In this document: in pieces, positions 42,444 through 51,612 of the stretch
Numbering within the stretch: the first letter of the stretch is position 1
How the letters are laid out: each line of letters opens with the position of its first letter
Assembly (NCBI GenBank): GCA_965246835.1
Contig: CBDFFQ010000002.1
Location: forward strand, 434,001-498,000
From: JANPPS01 sp965246835
GTDB taxonomy: Bacteria > Pseudomonadota > Alphaproteobacteria > Acetobacterales > Acetobacteraceae
Direction: 5' to 3'
DNA length: 64,000 nt
Position numbers and translations under genes: made by a program
Notes under the pieces: generated by a model
What the model was told of the DNA's origin: nothing
Database searches by the model: none
Seen by the model: the letters and a program-made list of their open reading frames with translations, nothing else

Positions 42444-42866
42444 ATGGCACGCGTGAAACGGGGCGTTACCACCCACGCCCGGCACAAGAAGGTCCTCGAC
42501 GCCAGCAAGGGCTTCGTCGGACGCAGCTCAACCAATTACCGCATCGCGCTGGAGCGGCTGGAGAAATCCCTCCAATACGCCTACCGCGACCGCCGGCAGA
42601 AGAAGCGCGATTTCCGCGGCCTCTGGATTCAGCGCATCAACGCCGCCGTGCGGGAACAGGGCCTGACCTACAGCCGGTTCATCGCCGGGCTGAAGGCGAC
42701 GGGGATCGAGATGGACCGCAAGGTCCTGGCAGCCATCGCCTATGATGACCCGGCCACGTTCACCGCCGTGGTGGACCAGGTGAAGGCCGTCATGCACGCC
42801 GCCGCCGAAGACAAGACCGTGGCCGGCCTCGCCGCCCTGACCGAGCCCGGCGCCGCAACCGCCTAA
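42444..42866 (+). CDS. rplT: 50S ribosomal protein L20
   Basis: A 140-residue ribosomal assembly protein. ARVKRGVTTHARHKKVLDAS and YRDRRQKKRDFRGLWIQRIN are diagnostic. It is about 20 residues longer than the usual 118-120 because of an Ala/Glu-rich C-terminal tail (HAAAEDKTVAGLAALTEPG), a tail seen in related alphaproteobacteria. It ends 38 bp before a rho-independent terminator. Confidence 0.95.
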   Translation: MARVKRGVTTHARHKKVLDASKGFVGRSSTNYRIALERLEKSLQYAYRDRRQKKRDFRGLWIQRINAAVREQGLTYSRFIAGLKATGIEMDRKVLAAIAYDDPATFTAVVDQVKAVMHAAAEDKTVAGLAALTEPGAATA

Positions 42867-42904
42867 AGCCGTTCTGCCCAAGGCCATCTGGCGACATCGT
42901 GAGA

Positions 42905-42930
42905 GGCCGCTCCGTCAGGGGCGGCCCTTT
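42905..42930 (+). terminator. Rho-independent terminator after rplT
   Basis: A 9-bp stem GGCCGCTCC / GGGGCGGCC (one G-U pair) with a GTCA loop, followed by CTTT. It should end the rpmI-rplT transcript and separate it from the ClpP-like gene. Confidence 0.7.
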
Positions 42931-42997
42931 CCGTTCAGGTTGCCTCGACCATGCCCATTCTGAGCGATAGCCTGACCCGATGGCCAAGGAATGTGGA

Positions 42998-43708
42998 ATG
43001 ACACTCAGACGGCGGACCGCGGCGATCCTGACAGTGATGACCGTGTTCGGTGTCACCGCCTGCCAAGCCCCGCCCGCGGCTCCGGTGCCATTGACGTTCG
43101 AGCTGGACAACGGGGCGGGCCACATCTACTTCAACGCGCCGATTGCGACCGGATCGCGTGATGTCCTGATCACCGACATCGAGCAGTATATCAAGGCCGG
43201 TGCCCGCACGATCCGGCTCGCCATCAACTCGCCCGGGGGCGACGTGGATGCGGCTCAGGGCATCGTCGATTACATGCGGACGACCCACGCAACCCGGGGC
43301 ATCGACTTCGAAACCTATAGCGTGGGCCTGGTCGCGTCTGCCGCCACCTACGTGTTTCTGAACGCCCAGCGCCGGTATGCCTTGGCTGGCAGCGGCTTCT
43401 TGTTCCACGCCGCCGGGGTGGTCAGCAGCGGCGCCGTCTCGGCCGAACGCTTGCGCGAGCAGGCGAACAGGATCGAGGACTACGAGCGCAGCGTCCGCGC
43501 CGTCCTGAAAAGTCGAACCCGCCTGACCGACGCCGCGATCGATGTGTATCTGCATCGAACCGTGGTGCTGTCCGCAGACGATGCGAAGCGGGATGGCGTC
43601 GTGGATGGGATCGGGATTTTTCCGACGAAGAGGGTGATCGTCATCTCGGTCAGGCGTCAGCCCGCCCAGCCGGCCAGGGCGCCCAGTCCGGGACCGGGCG
43701 GGCCGTAG
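42998..43708 (+). CDS. ClpP-like serine protease, predicted lipoprotein
   Basis: A 236-residue protein with a lipoprotein leader (RRRTAAILTVMTVFGVTAC, lipid Cys22) and a ClpP/crotonase-fold domain. The oxyanion strand LAINSPGGDVDAAQGIVDYM, the nucleophile region VGLVASAATYVF (Ser114) and the His in GSGFLFHAAG (His137) are spaced as in ClpP. The C terminus is Pro-rich. The ATG at 42998 has AAGGA eight bases upstream; an ATG at 42980 would put six extra residues before the leader. It would be anchored outside the cytoplasm, unlike ClpP, and has no ATPase partner nearby. It lies between rplT and pheS. Confidence 0.82.
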   Translation: MTLRRRTAAILTVMTVFGVTACQAPPAAPVPLTFELDNGAGHIYFNAPIATGSRDVLITDIEQYIKAGARTIRLAINSPGGDVDAAQGIVDYMRTTHATRGIDFETYSVGLVASAATYVFLNAQRRYALAGSGFLFHAAGVVSSGAVSAERLREQANRIEDYERSVRAVLKSRTRLTDAAIDVYLHRTVVLSADDAKRDGVVDGIGIFPTKRVIVISVRRQPAQPARAPSPGPGGP

Positions 43709-43757
43709 CGGCGGGGCACTACCGCGCCCGGCCAAATCCGTCTAATGCGGCCGGGTC

Positions 43758-44831
43758 ATGACATCCGATCCGATCGACCAGCTTCGCACCGCAACCGCTG
43801 CCGCCCTCGACGCCGCGTCCACCCTTCCCGCGTGGGATGCCGTGCGGGTGGCGGCGATGGGTAAGTCCGGCAGCCTGACGCTGCTGCTGAAGGAACTCGG
43901 CCGTTTGCCGCCGGAAGAGAAGCGGGAGCGTGGCGCGCGCCTCAACACGCTGCGCGACGAGCTGACCATGCTCATCGAGCGTCGCCGCCAGGCGCTGGAC
44001 GCGGCGGCCCTCGATCAACGATTGGCGTCCGAGACGATCGACATCTCGCTCCCGCCGCCGCCGCGCCAGGCCGGGTTGATCCACCCGATCAGCCGCACGA
44101 TGGAGGAGATGGCAGCGATCTTCGGCGCCATGGGCTTCCGCATCGGCGAGGGGCACGACATCGAGACGGACTGGTATAATTTCGGCGCACTCAACATCCC
44201 GGCGCACCACCCGGCCCGCGCGGATCACGACACGTTCTATGTGCCCGGCGCTCGTGACGGCCGGCCGTTGCTGCTCCGCACCCAGACCAGCGACGTGCAG
44301 ATCATCTCGATGCTGGAGCAGCCGCCCCCCATCCGGGTGATCGCACCGGGCCGCACCTACCGCGCCGACCACGATGCGACGCATAGCCCGATGTTCCATC
44401 AATGCGAGGGCATCGTCATCGACCGGGGCATCCATCTGGGCCATCTGAAGGGCTGCCTGATCGACTTCCTGCGCGCGTTCTTCGGCATCGCGACGTTGCC
44501 GGTCCGCTTCCGGAGTTCCTATTTTCCGTTCACCGAGCCCAGCATGGAAGTGGATATCGGCTGGAACCGCCGCACCGGCGAGCTTGGTGGTGGCGGGGAT
44601 TGGTTGGAGATCCTGGGCTCCGGCATGGTGCATCCGCGCGTGCTGGCCAATTGCGGGTTGGACCCCAGGGAATGGCAGGGATTCGCGTTCGGGATGGGTG
44701 TGGAGCGGGTGGCGATGCTGAAATACGGCATCCCTGATCTCCGGACGTTCTACGAGAGCGACCTGCGCTGGCTGCGGCAGTACGGTTTCAATCCGTTGGC
44801 CTCCGTCGCGCTGCATGAGGGCGTGGCATGA
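43758..44831 (+). CDS. pheS: Phenylalanyl-tRNA synthetase alpha subunit
   Basis: A 357-residue class II aminoacyl-tRNA synthetase subunit containing the catalytic site. The N-terminal coiled coil is followed by HPISRTMEEMAAIFGAMGF, motif 2 (VIAPGRTYRADHDATHSPMFHQCEG), FRSSYFPFTEPSMEVD and motif 3 GFAFGMGVERVAMLKYGI. It overlaps pheT by ATGA. It normally follows rplT; here the ClpP-like gene intervenes. Confidence 0.95.
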   Translation: MTSDPIDQLRTATAAALDAASTLPAWDAVRVAAMGKSGSLTLLLKELGRLPPEEKRERGARLNTLRDELTMLIERRRQALDAAALDQRLASETIDISLPPPPRQAGLIHPISRTMEEMAAIFGAMGFRIGEGHDIETDWYNFGALNIPAHHPARADHDTFYVPGARDGRPLLLRTQTSDVQIISMLEQPPPIRVIAPGRTYRADHDATHSPMFHQCEGIVIDRGIHLGHLKGCLIDFLRAFFGIATLPVRFRSSYFPFTEPSMEVDIGWNRRTGELGGGGDWLEILGSGMVHPRVLANCGLDPREWQGFAFGMGVERVAMLKYGIPDLRTFYESDLRWLRQYGFNPLASVALHEGVA

Positions 44832-47281
44832 AGTCCACGCTGAGCTGGCTGCGCACGCATCTCGACACGGATGCGACGCTGCCGCAGATCACGGACCGGC
44901 TGACCGCCATCGGGCTGGAGCTGGAGAGCGTGACGGACCCCGGCGCCGCGCTGGCGCCCTTCCGCGTGGTGCATGTGACCGAGGCCGTCCAGCACCCCAA
45001 CGCCGATCGGTTGCGCGTGTGCCAGGTCGATACCGGCGAAGGCGTGGTGAACGTGGTCTGTGGTGCGCCCAACGCGCGGACCGGCATGAAGGCCGTGTTT
45101 GCGCCGCCGGGTGCCGTCATCCCGGCCACCGGTGTGGTGCTCAAGGTGGGTGAGATCCGCGGCGTGCCCAGCAACGGCATGCTGCTGTCGTTCCGGGAAA
45201 TGGGCCTGGGCGACGAGCATGACGGCATCGTCGAACTGCCTGACGATGCGCCGGTCGGAACCCAGTATGCCGCCTATGCCGGGCTGGACGACCCGCTGAT
45301 CGAGATCGGCGTCACCCCCAATCGCGGTGACGCGCTGAGTATCCGCGGCGTGGCGCGGGACCTCGCGGCCGCCGGGCTCGGCACGCTGCGGCCCTGGACG
45401 CCGGCGCCGGTGGCGGGGCAGGGGGCGAGCGCCATCACGTGGGCGATCGCGGGCACCACCGCTTGCCCGTGGGTCCTTGGACGCACGGTCTCGGGCCTTC
45501 GCAACGGACCCTCACCGGCCTGGCTGCAGCGGCGGCTGACCAGCATCGGGCTGCGTCCGATCAACGCGCTGGTGGACGTCACGAACTTCTTCACCTTCGA
45601 CCTCGGCCGCCCGCTGCATGTGTTCGATGCGGACCGGGTCACGGGCGGCGTGCTGACGCTGCGCCCCGGCGCCGGCGAGACCATGCGGGCGCTGAACGGC
45701 CGAGACTACGTGGCGGACCCCGCCGATTGCGTGATCGCGGACGCGGCCGGGGTGCAATCCTTCGCCGGCATCATCGGCGGCGAGGCGACGGGTTGCACGG
45801 AAACCACCACCCGCGTGTTCATCGAATGCGCGTTGTTCGACCCCGTCGCGGTGGCGCTGTCAGGCCGCCGCCACGCCATCGTGTCGGACGCCCGCCAGCG
45901 CTTCGAACGCGGCATCGACCCGGCGCTCCTGCCGCAGGCGCTCGAGGCCGCCACGGCCTTGATCCAGGAGCTGTGCGGCGGCACCGCGAGCGACATCACC
46001 TCTGCCGGTGCCGAGCCAATCTGGGCCCGCACCGCCACGCTACGCTACGACCGCCTGGCCACCTTGGGCGGGGCAGACATCCCGAGCCAGGAGGCCGATG
46101 CGGCGCTGCTAGGCCTCGGCTTCACCATCCGGCAGCGCGACGCCGCCAGCGTCACGGTGGACGTGCCGTCCTGGCGCAACGACATCGCGGCCCCGATCGT
46201 GCTGGACCAGGCGCCGGGCCTCGATCCCGCCCGCGCGCAGCAGGTTGCCGAGGGCTGTGCCGCAACGGAGGCCGAGGCCGATCTGGTGGAGGAGGTGCTG
46301 CGTCTGCACGGCCTCGATCGTATCGAGCCCGTGTCACTCCCGCGCGATGCCGCCGTGCCGCAAGCGACACTGACGCCCCGCCAGGTCCGCACCGCCCTGG
46401 CGCGGCACACCCTGGCGGCATCGGGGCTGATCGAGTGCGTGACCTTCAGCTTCATGGCGCAGGACGCGGCCTCGCGCTTCGGGGAAGCTGGGCCGGAGCT
46501 GCGGCTGCTGAACCCGATCGCCTCCGACCTGGACCAGCTGCGCCCGACGCCGGTCGCGACCTTGATGGAGGCGGCGCACCGCAATGCGGCGCGTGGATGG
46601 CCGGATGCAGCGCTGTTCGAGGTGGGACCGGCCTTCCTGCCCGGCGGCCAAACGCTGGTCGCCGGGGGTGTGCTGGCCGGCCACACGCCACGCCATCCCA
46701 CGGCACCGGCCCGCCCGCGCGGTGCAATGGACGCGAAGGCCTGCGTGCTGGACGTTCTGGCGGCGCTGGGCGTGCCCATGGAAAGCCTGTCGGTCACGCC
46801 GGACGCGCCCGGATACTACCACCCCGGCCGCGCCGGCCAGGTGCGGCAGGGGCCGAAACCGGTGCTGGCAACCTTCGGGGAGCTGCATCCGCGCGTGGTG
46901 CAATCGCTCGACCTCACCGGGCCGGCGGCGGCGTTCGAGGTGTTCCTGGACCGGGTGCCGGAGCCGAAGCGCCGCCGCCGGGCCGCACCGGAATTTTCCC
47001 AGTTTCAGCCGGTGCGGCGGGATTTCGCGTTCCTGGTCGATGCCGCGACCGCGGCCGACGCCGTGTTGCGCGCCGCGCGGGGAGCCGATCGGGCGCTGAT
47101 TGCGGGCGTGCTGCTGTTCGACGTCTATACCGGGGACAAGGTGCCAGCCGGGCAGAAATCGGTCGGGATCGAGGTCACGCTGCAACCGGTGCAGGCCACG
47201 CTCACGGAGGCGGAGCTTGAGGCCGTCAGCGCCCGCATCGTGGCGGCGGTCTCGAAAGCGACCGGGGCCGTGCTACGCTAG
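44828..47281 (+). CDS. pheT: Phenylalanyl-tRNA synthetase beta subunit
   Basis: An 817-residue subunit with tRNA-binding and editing domains. The N-terminal EMAP-type tRNA-binding domain (PFRVVHVTEAVQHPNADRL, residues about 40-150), the B3/B4 editing region (PINALVDVTNFFTFDLGRPLHVFDAD), the B5 domain and the C-terminal ferredoxin-fold anticodon-binding domain (FSQFQPVRRDFAFLVD) are present. A gap-like run (LDQAPGLDPARAQQVAEG, residues about 458-475) in the B5 region looks like a lineage insertion. It is coupled to pheS by ATGA, and panC follows after 2 bp. Confidence 0.95.
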   Translation: MKSTLSWLRTHLDTDATLPQITDRLTAIGLELESVTDPGAALAPFRVVHVTEAVQHPNADRLRVCQVDTGEGVVNVVCGAPNARTGMKAVFAPPGAVIPATGVVLKVGEIRGVPSNGMLLSFREMGLGDEHDGIVELPDDAPVGTQYAAYAGLDDPLIEIGVTPNRGDALSIRGVARDLAAAGLGTLRPWTPAPVAGQGASAITWAIAGTTACPWVLGRTVSGLRNGPSPAWLQRRLTSIGLRPINALVDVTNFFTFDLGRPLHVFDADRVTGGVLTLRPGAGETMRALNGRDYVADPADCVIADAAGVQSFAGIIGGEATGCTETTTRVFIECALFDPVAVALSGRRHAIVSDARQRFERGIDPALLPQALEAATALIQELCGGTASDITSAGAEPIWARTATLRYDRLATLGGADIPSQEADAALLGLGFTIRQRDAASVTVDVPSWRNDIAAPIVLDQAPGLDPARAQQVAEGCAATEAEADLVEEVLRLHGLDRIEPVSLPRDAAVPQATLTPRQVRTALARHTLAASGLIECVTFSFMAQDAASRFGEAGPELRLLNPIASDLDQLRPTPVATLMEAAHRNAARGWPDAALFEVGPAFLPGGQTLVAGGVLAGHTPRHPTAPARPRGAMDAKACVLDVLAALGVPMESLSVTPDAPGYYHPGRAGQVRQGPKPVLATFGELHPRVVQSLDLTGPAAAFEVFLDRVPEPKRRRRAAPEFSQFQPVRRDFAFLVDAATAADAVLRAARGADRALIAGVLLFDVYTGDKVPAGQKSVGIEVTLQPVQATLTEAELEAVSARIVAAVSKATGAVLR

Positions 47282-47283
47282 CG

Positions 47284-48093
47284 ATGCAGATCGTCCGCAC
47301 CCGGAGCGAGCTGGCCGCCTGGCGCGCCGCGCAAATTGGGACCGTGGGCCTGGTGCCCACCATGGGCGCGCTGCATGACGGGCACCTCGCATTGGTCGCC
47401 GCCGCACGCCGGGACTGCGACACGACGATCGCCTCCATCTTCGTCAATCCCACCCAGTTCAGCGCGGCCGAGGGCGTGGCCGCTTACCCGCGGGACGAGG
47501 CCGGGGATCTCGGCAAGCTGACCGGGGCCGGGTGCGACGCCGCCTGGCTCCCGCCGGTCGAGGCGCTGTATCCCGGTGATGATGCCACCACGGTCGATCC
47601 CGCGGGCCCCGCGTTCGATTGGGAGGGGACGGCGCGGCCCGGCCATTTCCGCGGCGTGGCGACGGTGGTGGCCAAGCTGTTCGGCCTGGTGCGCCCCACC
47701 GCCGCCTATTTCGGCGAAAAGGACTGGCAGCAGCTGCAAGTGGTGCGCCGCATGGTGGCGGACCTGCTGCTGCCGCATCGCATCGTGCCGGTGCCGACGG
47801 TGCGGGAGGCGGATGGGCTCGCGATGTCGTCGCGTAACCGCTTCCTGAACGCGGCGGAGCGGGCGCGGGCGCCGATGCTGCACATGGAGATGAAGCGGGT
47901 CGCCGGGGCATCCCGGGCGGAACGGGAGGCCGTGCGGGCCGAGGCGGTGCTTCGGTTGGCGGCGGCGGGGTTCGGGGTCGACTACCTCGCTCTTGTCGGG
48001 GCAGAGACGCTTCGGCCCGATCCGGATGGCACCCGGCTGATCGCTGCCGCCCGGCTGGGGCCGATCCGGCTGTTGGACAACATCCCGGTCTGA
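47284..48093 (+). CDS. panC: Pantoate--beta-alanine ligase (pantothenate synthetase)
   Basis: A 269-residue enzyme condensing pantoate and beta-alanine with ATP to pantothenate, the CoA precursor. The HIGH-like site is PTMGALHDGHLALV, then IFVNPTQFSAAEG, HFRGVATVVAKLF, YFGEKDWQQLQVVRRMV and the KMSKS-like MSSRNRFL. It starts 2 bp after pheT, so it is likely the last gene of the pheST transcript, an uncommon neighbourhood. panB is not in this window. Confidence 0.93.
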   Translation: MQIVRTRSELAAWRAAQIGTVGLVPTMGALHDGHLALVAAARRDCDTTIASIFVNPTQFSAAEGVAAYPRDEAGDLGKLTGAGCDAAWLPPVEALYPGDDATTVDPAGPAFDWEGTARPGHFRGVATVVAKLFGLVRPTAAYFGEKDWQQLQVVRRMVADLLLPHRIVPVPTVREADGLAMSSRNRFLNAAERARAPMLHMEMKRVAGASRAEREAVRAEAVLRLAAAGFGVDYLALVGAETLRPDPDGTRLIAAARLGPIRLLDNIPV

Positions 48094-48130
48094 CCCTCGT
48101 CATCGCGAGCGCCCCTGCGTTGCCAGGCTC

Positions 48131-48163
48131 ACGCCGGGCCCACGCCAGGCCCACGCCAGGCCC
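48131..48163. repeat. Tandem repeat, 3 x 11 bp
   Basis: Three copies of ACGCCRGGCCC (the first with G, then two with A) in the gap between panC and the peptide-binding protein gene. The gap (48094-48238) holds no other feature that I see. Confidence 0.8.
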
Positions 48164-48238
48164 AAACGGATTCGCGATGACGGATGGCGCGAGCTTCCGC
48201 CGCGTGGTTTGCTCCGCAGCGGCAACGGGGAAAACATC

Positions 48239-49816
48239 ATGCAGCGCCGGTCTTTCATCGCGGGCACCGCAACGGCCCTTGCGGCCCCATCCATCGCGGG
48301 CGCCCAGGCCGGCCGCACGCTGCGCTTCATCCCGCAATCGGACCTCACGATCCTCGATCCGATGTTCACCACGGCCTACGTCACGCGCAACCACGGCTTC
48401 ATGGTCTATGACACGCTGTTCGGGCAGGACAGCCAGTATCGCCCTTCGCCGCAGATGCTCGCGGGCGCCGTGACAGAGGATGATGGCAAGACCTGGCGTC
48501 TGACCTTGCGGGACGGCCTGCGCTTCCATGATGGCGAACCCGTGCGCGCCCGGGATTGCGTGGCGAGCCTCACGCGCTGGGGCAAGCGGGATGCGTTCGG
48601 CGGCAAGCTGATGGAGGTGACGGACGAGCTGTCGGCCGCCGATGACCGCACGATCGTGTTCCGGCTCAAACGGCCATTCCCGCTGCTGCCGGCGGCGCTG
48701 GCGAAGACGCCGGGTTTCCTGCCGGTAATCATGCCGGAGCGGCTGGCGAGCACGGACCCGTTCAAGGCGGTGACGGAGATGGTCGGCAGCGGCCCGTTCC
48801 GCTTCAAGGCCGATGAGCGCGTGCCCGGCGCCCGCGTCGTGTATGAGCGGTTCGACGGCTACAAGCCGCGGGAAGGCGGCACGACGGATTGGACGTCAGG
48901 TCCGAAGATCGTGCACTTCGATCGCGTGGTCTGGACCACGATCCCGGACGCGACCACCGCCGCGCAGGCCATCATCAACAACGAGCATGATTGGTGGGAT
49001 TATGCGAGCGCGGACCTGATGCCGCTGCTGGCGAAAAGCCGGGGTGTGAAGGTGGTGGTGCAGGAGCCCTCGGGCCAGATCAGCATCCTGCGCATGAACC
49101 ACCTGCAGCCACCGTTCGACAACCCGGCCATCCGCCGCGCCATGCTGGGCGCCATCAACCAGGAAGACGTGGTCACGACCGTCGTGGGCACGGACCCCAA
49201 GATGTACAAGACCGGTGTCGGCTATTTCTGTCCGGACACGCCGATGGCCAGCCAGGTCGGGATGGAGGCGCTGACGGCGCCCCGGGACATGACCAAGGTC
49301 CGCGCCGCGCTGAAGGCCGCCGGCTATAACAACGAGCGCGTGGTGCTGATGGCCGCAACCGATTTCCCGGTGCTGAAGGCGATGGCGGACGTGGTGGCGG
49401 ACGCGATGAAGCAGGCCGGGATCAACGTGGACTACCAGGCGACGGATTGGGGCAGCGTGCAGACCAGGCGCGCGAAGAAGGAGCCGGTGGAGCAGGGCGG
49501 CTGGAACGCGTTCTGCACCGCCTGGGCCGGGACGGACCATCTCAATCCGGCCGGGCATCTGTCACTCCGGGCCAACGGCGACGCGGCCTGGTTCGGCTGG
49601 CCCCGGGACCCGAAGCTCGAAGCGTTGCGGGACCAGTGGTTCGAGGCGCCGGACGTCCCGGCCCAGGCCAAGATCTGCGCCGACATCCAGCGTCAGGCCT
49701 TCGATACCGTGCCCTACATTCCCATGGGCCAATACCTGCAGCCCACGGCGTATCGGGACAGCCTGACGGGCGTTCTGAACGGGTTTGCGCTGTTCTGGAA
49801 CGTTAAACGCGCGTGA
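48239..49816 (+). CDS. Dipeptide-type ABC solute-binding protein 1
   Basis: A 525-residue family 5 extracellular binding protein with a Tat-like leader (QRRSFIAGTATALAAPSIAGAQ). Typical segments are DGKTWRLTLRDGLRFHDGEPV, GSGPFRF and LRMNHLQPPFDNPAIRRAML. GGGGA lies 8 bases before the ATG. It is followed by a second, similar binding protein and by permease and ATPase genes of one importer. Peptides are the family default, but glutathione, nickel complexes or opines are also known ligands. Confidence 0.9.
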   Translation: MQRRSFIAGTATALAAPSIAGAQAGRTLRFIPQSDLTILDPMFTTAYVTRNHGFMVYDTLFGQDSQYRPSPQMLAGAVTEDDGKTWRLTLRDGLRFHDGEPVRARDCVASLTRWGKRDAFGGKLMEVTDELSAADDRTIVFRLKRPFPLLPAALAKTPGFLPVIMPERLASTDPFKAVTEMVGSGPFRFKADERVPGARVVYERFDGYKPREGGTTDWTSGPKIVHFDRVVWTTIPDATTAAQAIINNEHDWWDYASADLMPLLAKSRGVKVVVQEPSGQISILRMNHLQPPFDNPAIRRAMLGAINQEDVVTTVVGTDPKMYKTGVGYFCPDTPMASQVGMEALTAPRDMTKVRAALKAAGYNNERVVLMAATDFPVLKAMADVVADAMKQAGINVDYQATDWGSVQTRRAKKEPVEQGGWNAFCTAWAGTDHLNPAGHLSLRANGDAAWFGWPRDPKLEALRDQWFEAPDVPAQAKICADIQRQAFDTVPYIPMGQYLQPTAYRDSLTGVLNGFALFWNVKRA

Positions 49817-49883
49817 TGCGATCTTTGCATTGGCCCGGAATGTGCTTTGATGAGAGAGACATGAACCGAGAGGGCACTGCCTG

Positions 49884-51473
49884 ATGAACCGACGTGACCT
49901 GCTGAAGACCGGAACTGCCGCCGCGTTGGGCACCTTGGCGGCGCCCAGCCTGTCTCGTGCGCAGGATAGCCGCGTGCTGCGGTTCGTGCCGCAGGCCAAC
50001 CTCAGCAGCCTCGATGCCATCGCCGGCACGCAATACGTGGTCCGCAACGCGAGCCTCCTGGTGTGGGACACGCTGTTCGGCGTGAACAGCAAGCTCGAGC
50101 CGAAGCCGCAGATGGCCGAGAGCGGCGAGGCTTCCGACGGGAACAAGACCTGGACGATCAAGCTGCGGGAGGGCCTGCGCTTCCATGACGGCGCGCCGGT
50201 CTTGTCGCGCGACGTGGTGGCGAGCCTCAATCGCTGGATGGTCCGGGACACGATGGGCCAGCGCATCAAGGCGACGCTCGATGCGATGGAGATGCCCGAC
50301 GACCGCACGATCAAGATCCGGCTTAACAAGCCATTCCCGAAAATGCTGTTCGCGCTGGGCAAGAACAACGCGCCGGTGGCGGAGATCATGCCGGAGCGGA
50401 TCGCGCAGACCGATCCGTTCAAGCTGATCACCGAATACATCGGCTCCGGCCCCATGGTGTTCAACAAGGGCGAGTGGAACCCGGGATCGCGCGCCATCTT
50501 CGAGCGCTTCAAGGACTACCAGCCGCGGGCGGAGGCGGCGGATTGGCTGTCGGGCGGCAAGCGGATGATGTTCGACCGGATCGAGTGGCTGATCCTACCC
50601 GACGACGCGACCAAGGCGGCGGCGTTGCAGAACGGCGAGATCGATTGGTGGGAGAACCCGGTGCCGGACCTGGTGCCGCTGCTGAAGCGCAACCGCAACA
50701 TCAACGTGGATATCGCGGACCCGCTCGGCAACATCGGCTCGTTCCGCATCAACCACCTGCATGCGCCGTTCAACGACGTGCGGGTGCGCCGGGCCGTGAT
50801 GATGGCGCTGAGCCAGGAAGACTACATGCGCGCCGTGGTGGGCGATGACGAGGCGCTGTGGAAGGCGCTGCCGAGTTATTTTACTCCAGGAACCGACGTC
50901 TACAGCGAGGCCGGCGGCGATCTGTTGAAGGGTCCGCGCCGAATCGAGGAGGCGAAGAAGCTGCTGGCCGAGGCCGGCTACAAAGGCGAGAAGATCGTGC
51001 TGTGCGTCGCGACCGACATCCAGATCACCAAGGCGCAGGGTGACATCACGGCGGACCTGCTGGGCAAGATCGGCATGAACGTGGACTACCAGGCGATCGA
51101 CTGGGGCACGCTGGGGGCCCGCCGCGCAAAGAAGGACCCGCCGAACGCCGGCGGCTGGCACGTGTTCCACACCTGGCATGCCGGGGCGGACTGCATCAAC
51201 CCGGCGCCCTACACCGCCTTCGACGCCGGCGGCGACAAAGCGTGGTTCGGCTGGCCGAAATCGGACGAGGTGCAGGCCGGCATCGCCACCTGGTATGACG
51301 CACCGGACGCGGCGGCGGAAAAGGCCGCGATCGCGTCGTTGAACAAGGCGGCGATGGACTTCGTGACCTATATCCCGACCGGGTTCTTCCTGGGCTACCA
51401 GGCCTGGCGCAAGAATATCTCGGGCGTGGTGAAGGCGCCGTTCCCGGTGTTCTGGGGCGTGCAGAAGGCATGA
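49884..51473 (+). CDS. Dipeptide-type ABC solute-binding protein 2
   Basis: A 529-residue family 5 binding protein, clearly a paralogue of the one before it: LRFVPQANLSSLD against LRFIPQSDLTILD, and the same NVDYQAxDWGxxxxRRAKK stretch near residue 400. The leader NRRDLLKTGTAAALGTLAAPSLSRAQ is a strong Tat signal. GAGGG precedes the ATG at 9 bases. A 7-codon frame (49861-49884) ends overlapping this ATG. It precedes the permease genes; the two proteins probably widen or split the importer's ligand range. Confidence 0.9.
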   Translation: MNRRDLLKTGTAAALGTLAAPSLSRAQDSRVLRFVPQANLSSLDAIAGTQYVVRNASLLVWDTLFGVNSKLEPKPQMAESGEASDGNKTWTIKLREGLRFHDGAPVLSRDVVASLNRWMVRDTMGQRIKATLDAMEMPDDRTIKIRLNKPFPKMLFALGKNNAPVAEIMPERIAQTDPFKLITEYIGSGPMVFNKGEWNPGSRAIFERFKDYQPRAEAADWLSGGKRMMFDRIEWLILPDDATKAAALQNGEIDWWENPVPDLVPLLKRNRNINVDIADPLGNIGSFRINHLHAPFNDVRVRRAVMMALSQEDYMRAVVGDDEALWKALPSYFTPGTDVYSEAGGDLLKGPRRIEEAKKLLAEAGYKGEKIVLCVATDIQITKAQGDITADLLGKIGMNVDYQAIDWGTLGARRAKKDPPNAGGWHVFHTWHAGADCINPAPYTAFDAGGDKAWFGWPKSDEVQAGIATWYDAPDAAAEKAAIASLNKAAMDFVTYIPTGFFLGYQAWRKNISGVVKAPFPVFWGVQKA

Positions 51474-51489
51474 GCCGATCTGTGGTGCT

Positions 51490-51598
51490 CCCTCTTCCGC
51501 TGGCGGGAGAGGGCCGGGGTGAGAGTGGAGCGACACGCATTTTCGCTCGCCCATGTGACTCCACCCTCACCCAACCCTCTCCCGCCAGCGGGAGAGGG
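51490..51598. repeat. Inverted pair of REP-like palindromes (copy D)
   Basis: Two copies of the CTCCCGC-GCGGGAG palindrome with about 17 bp of shared flank (GGTGAGGGTGGAG type) face each other at 51490-51530 and 51559-51598, making a long imperfect inverted repeat. It occupies the gap between binding protein 2 and the first permease gene. Confidence 0.8.
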
Positions 51599-51612
51599 CT
51601 TCGGATGAACTG

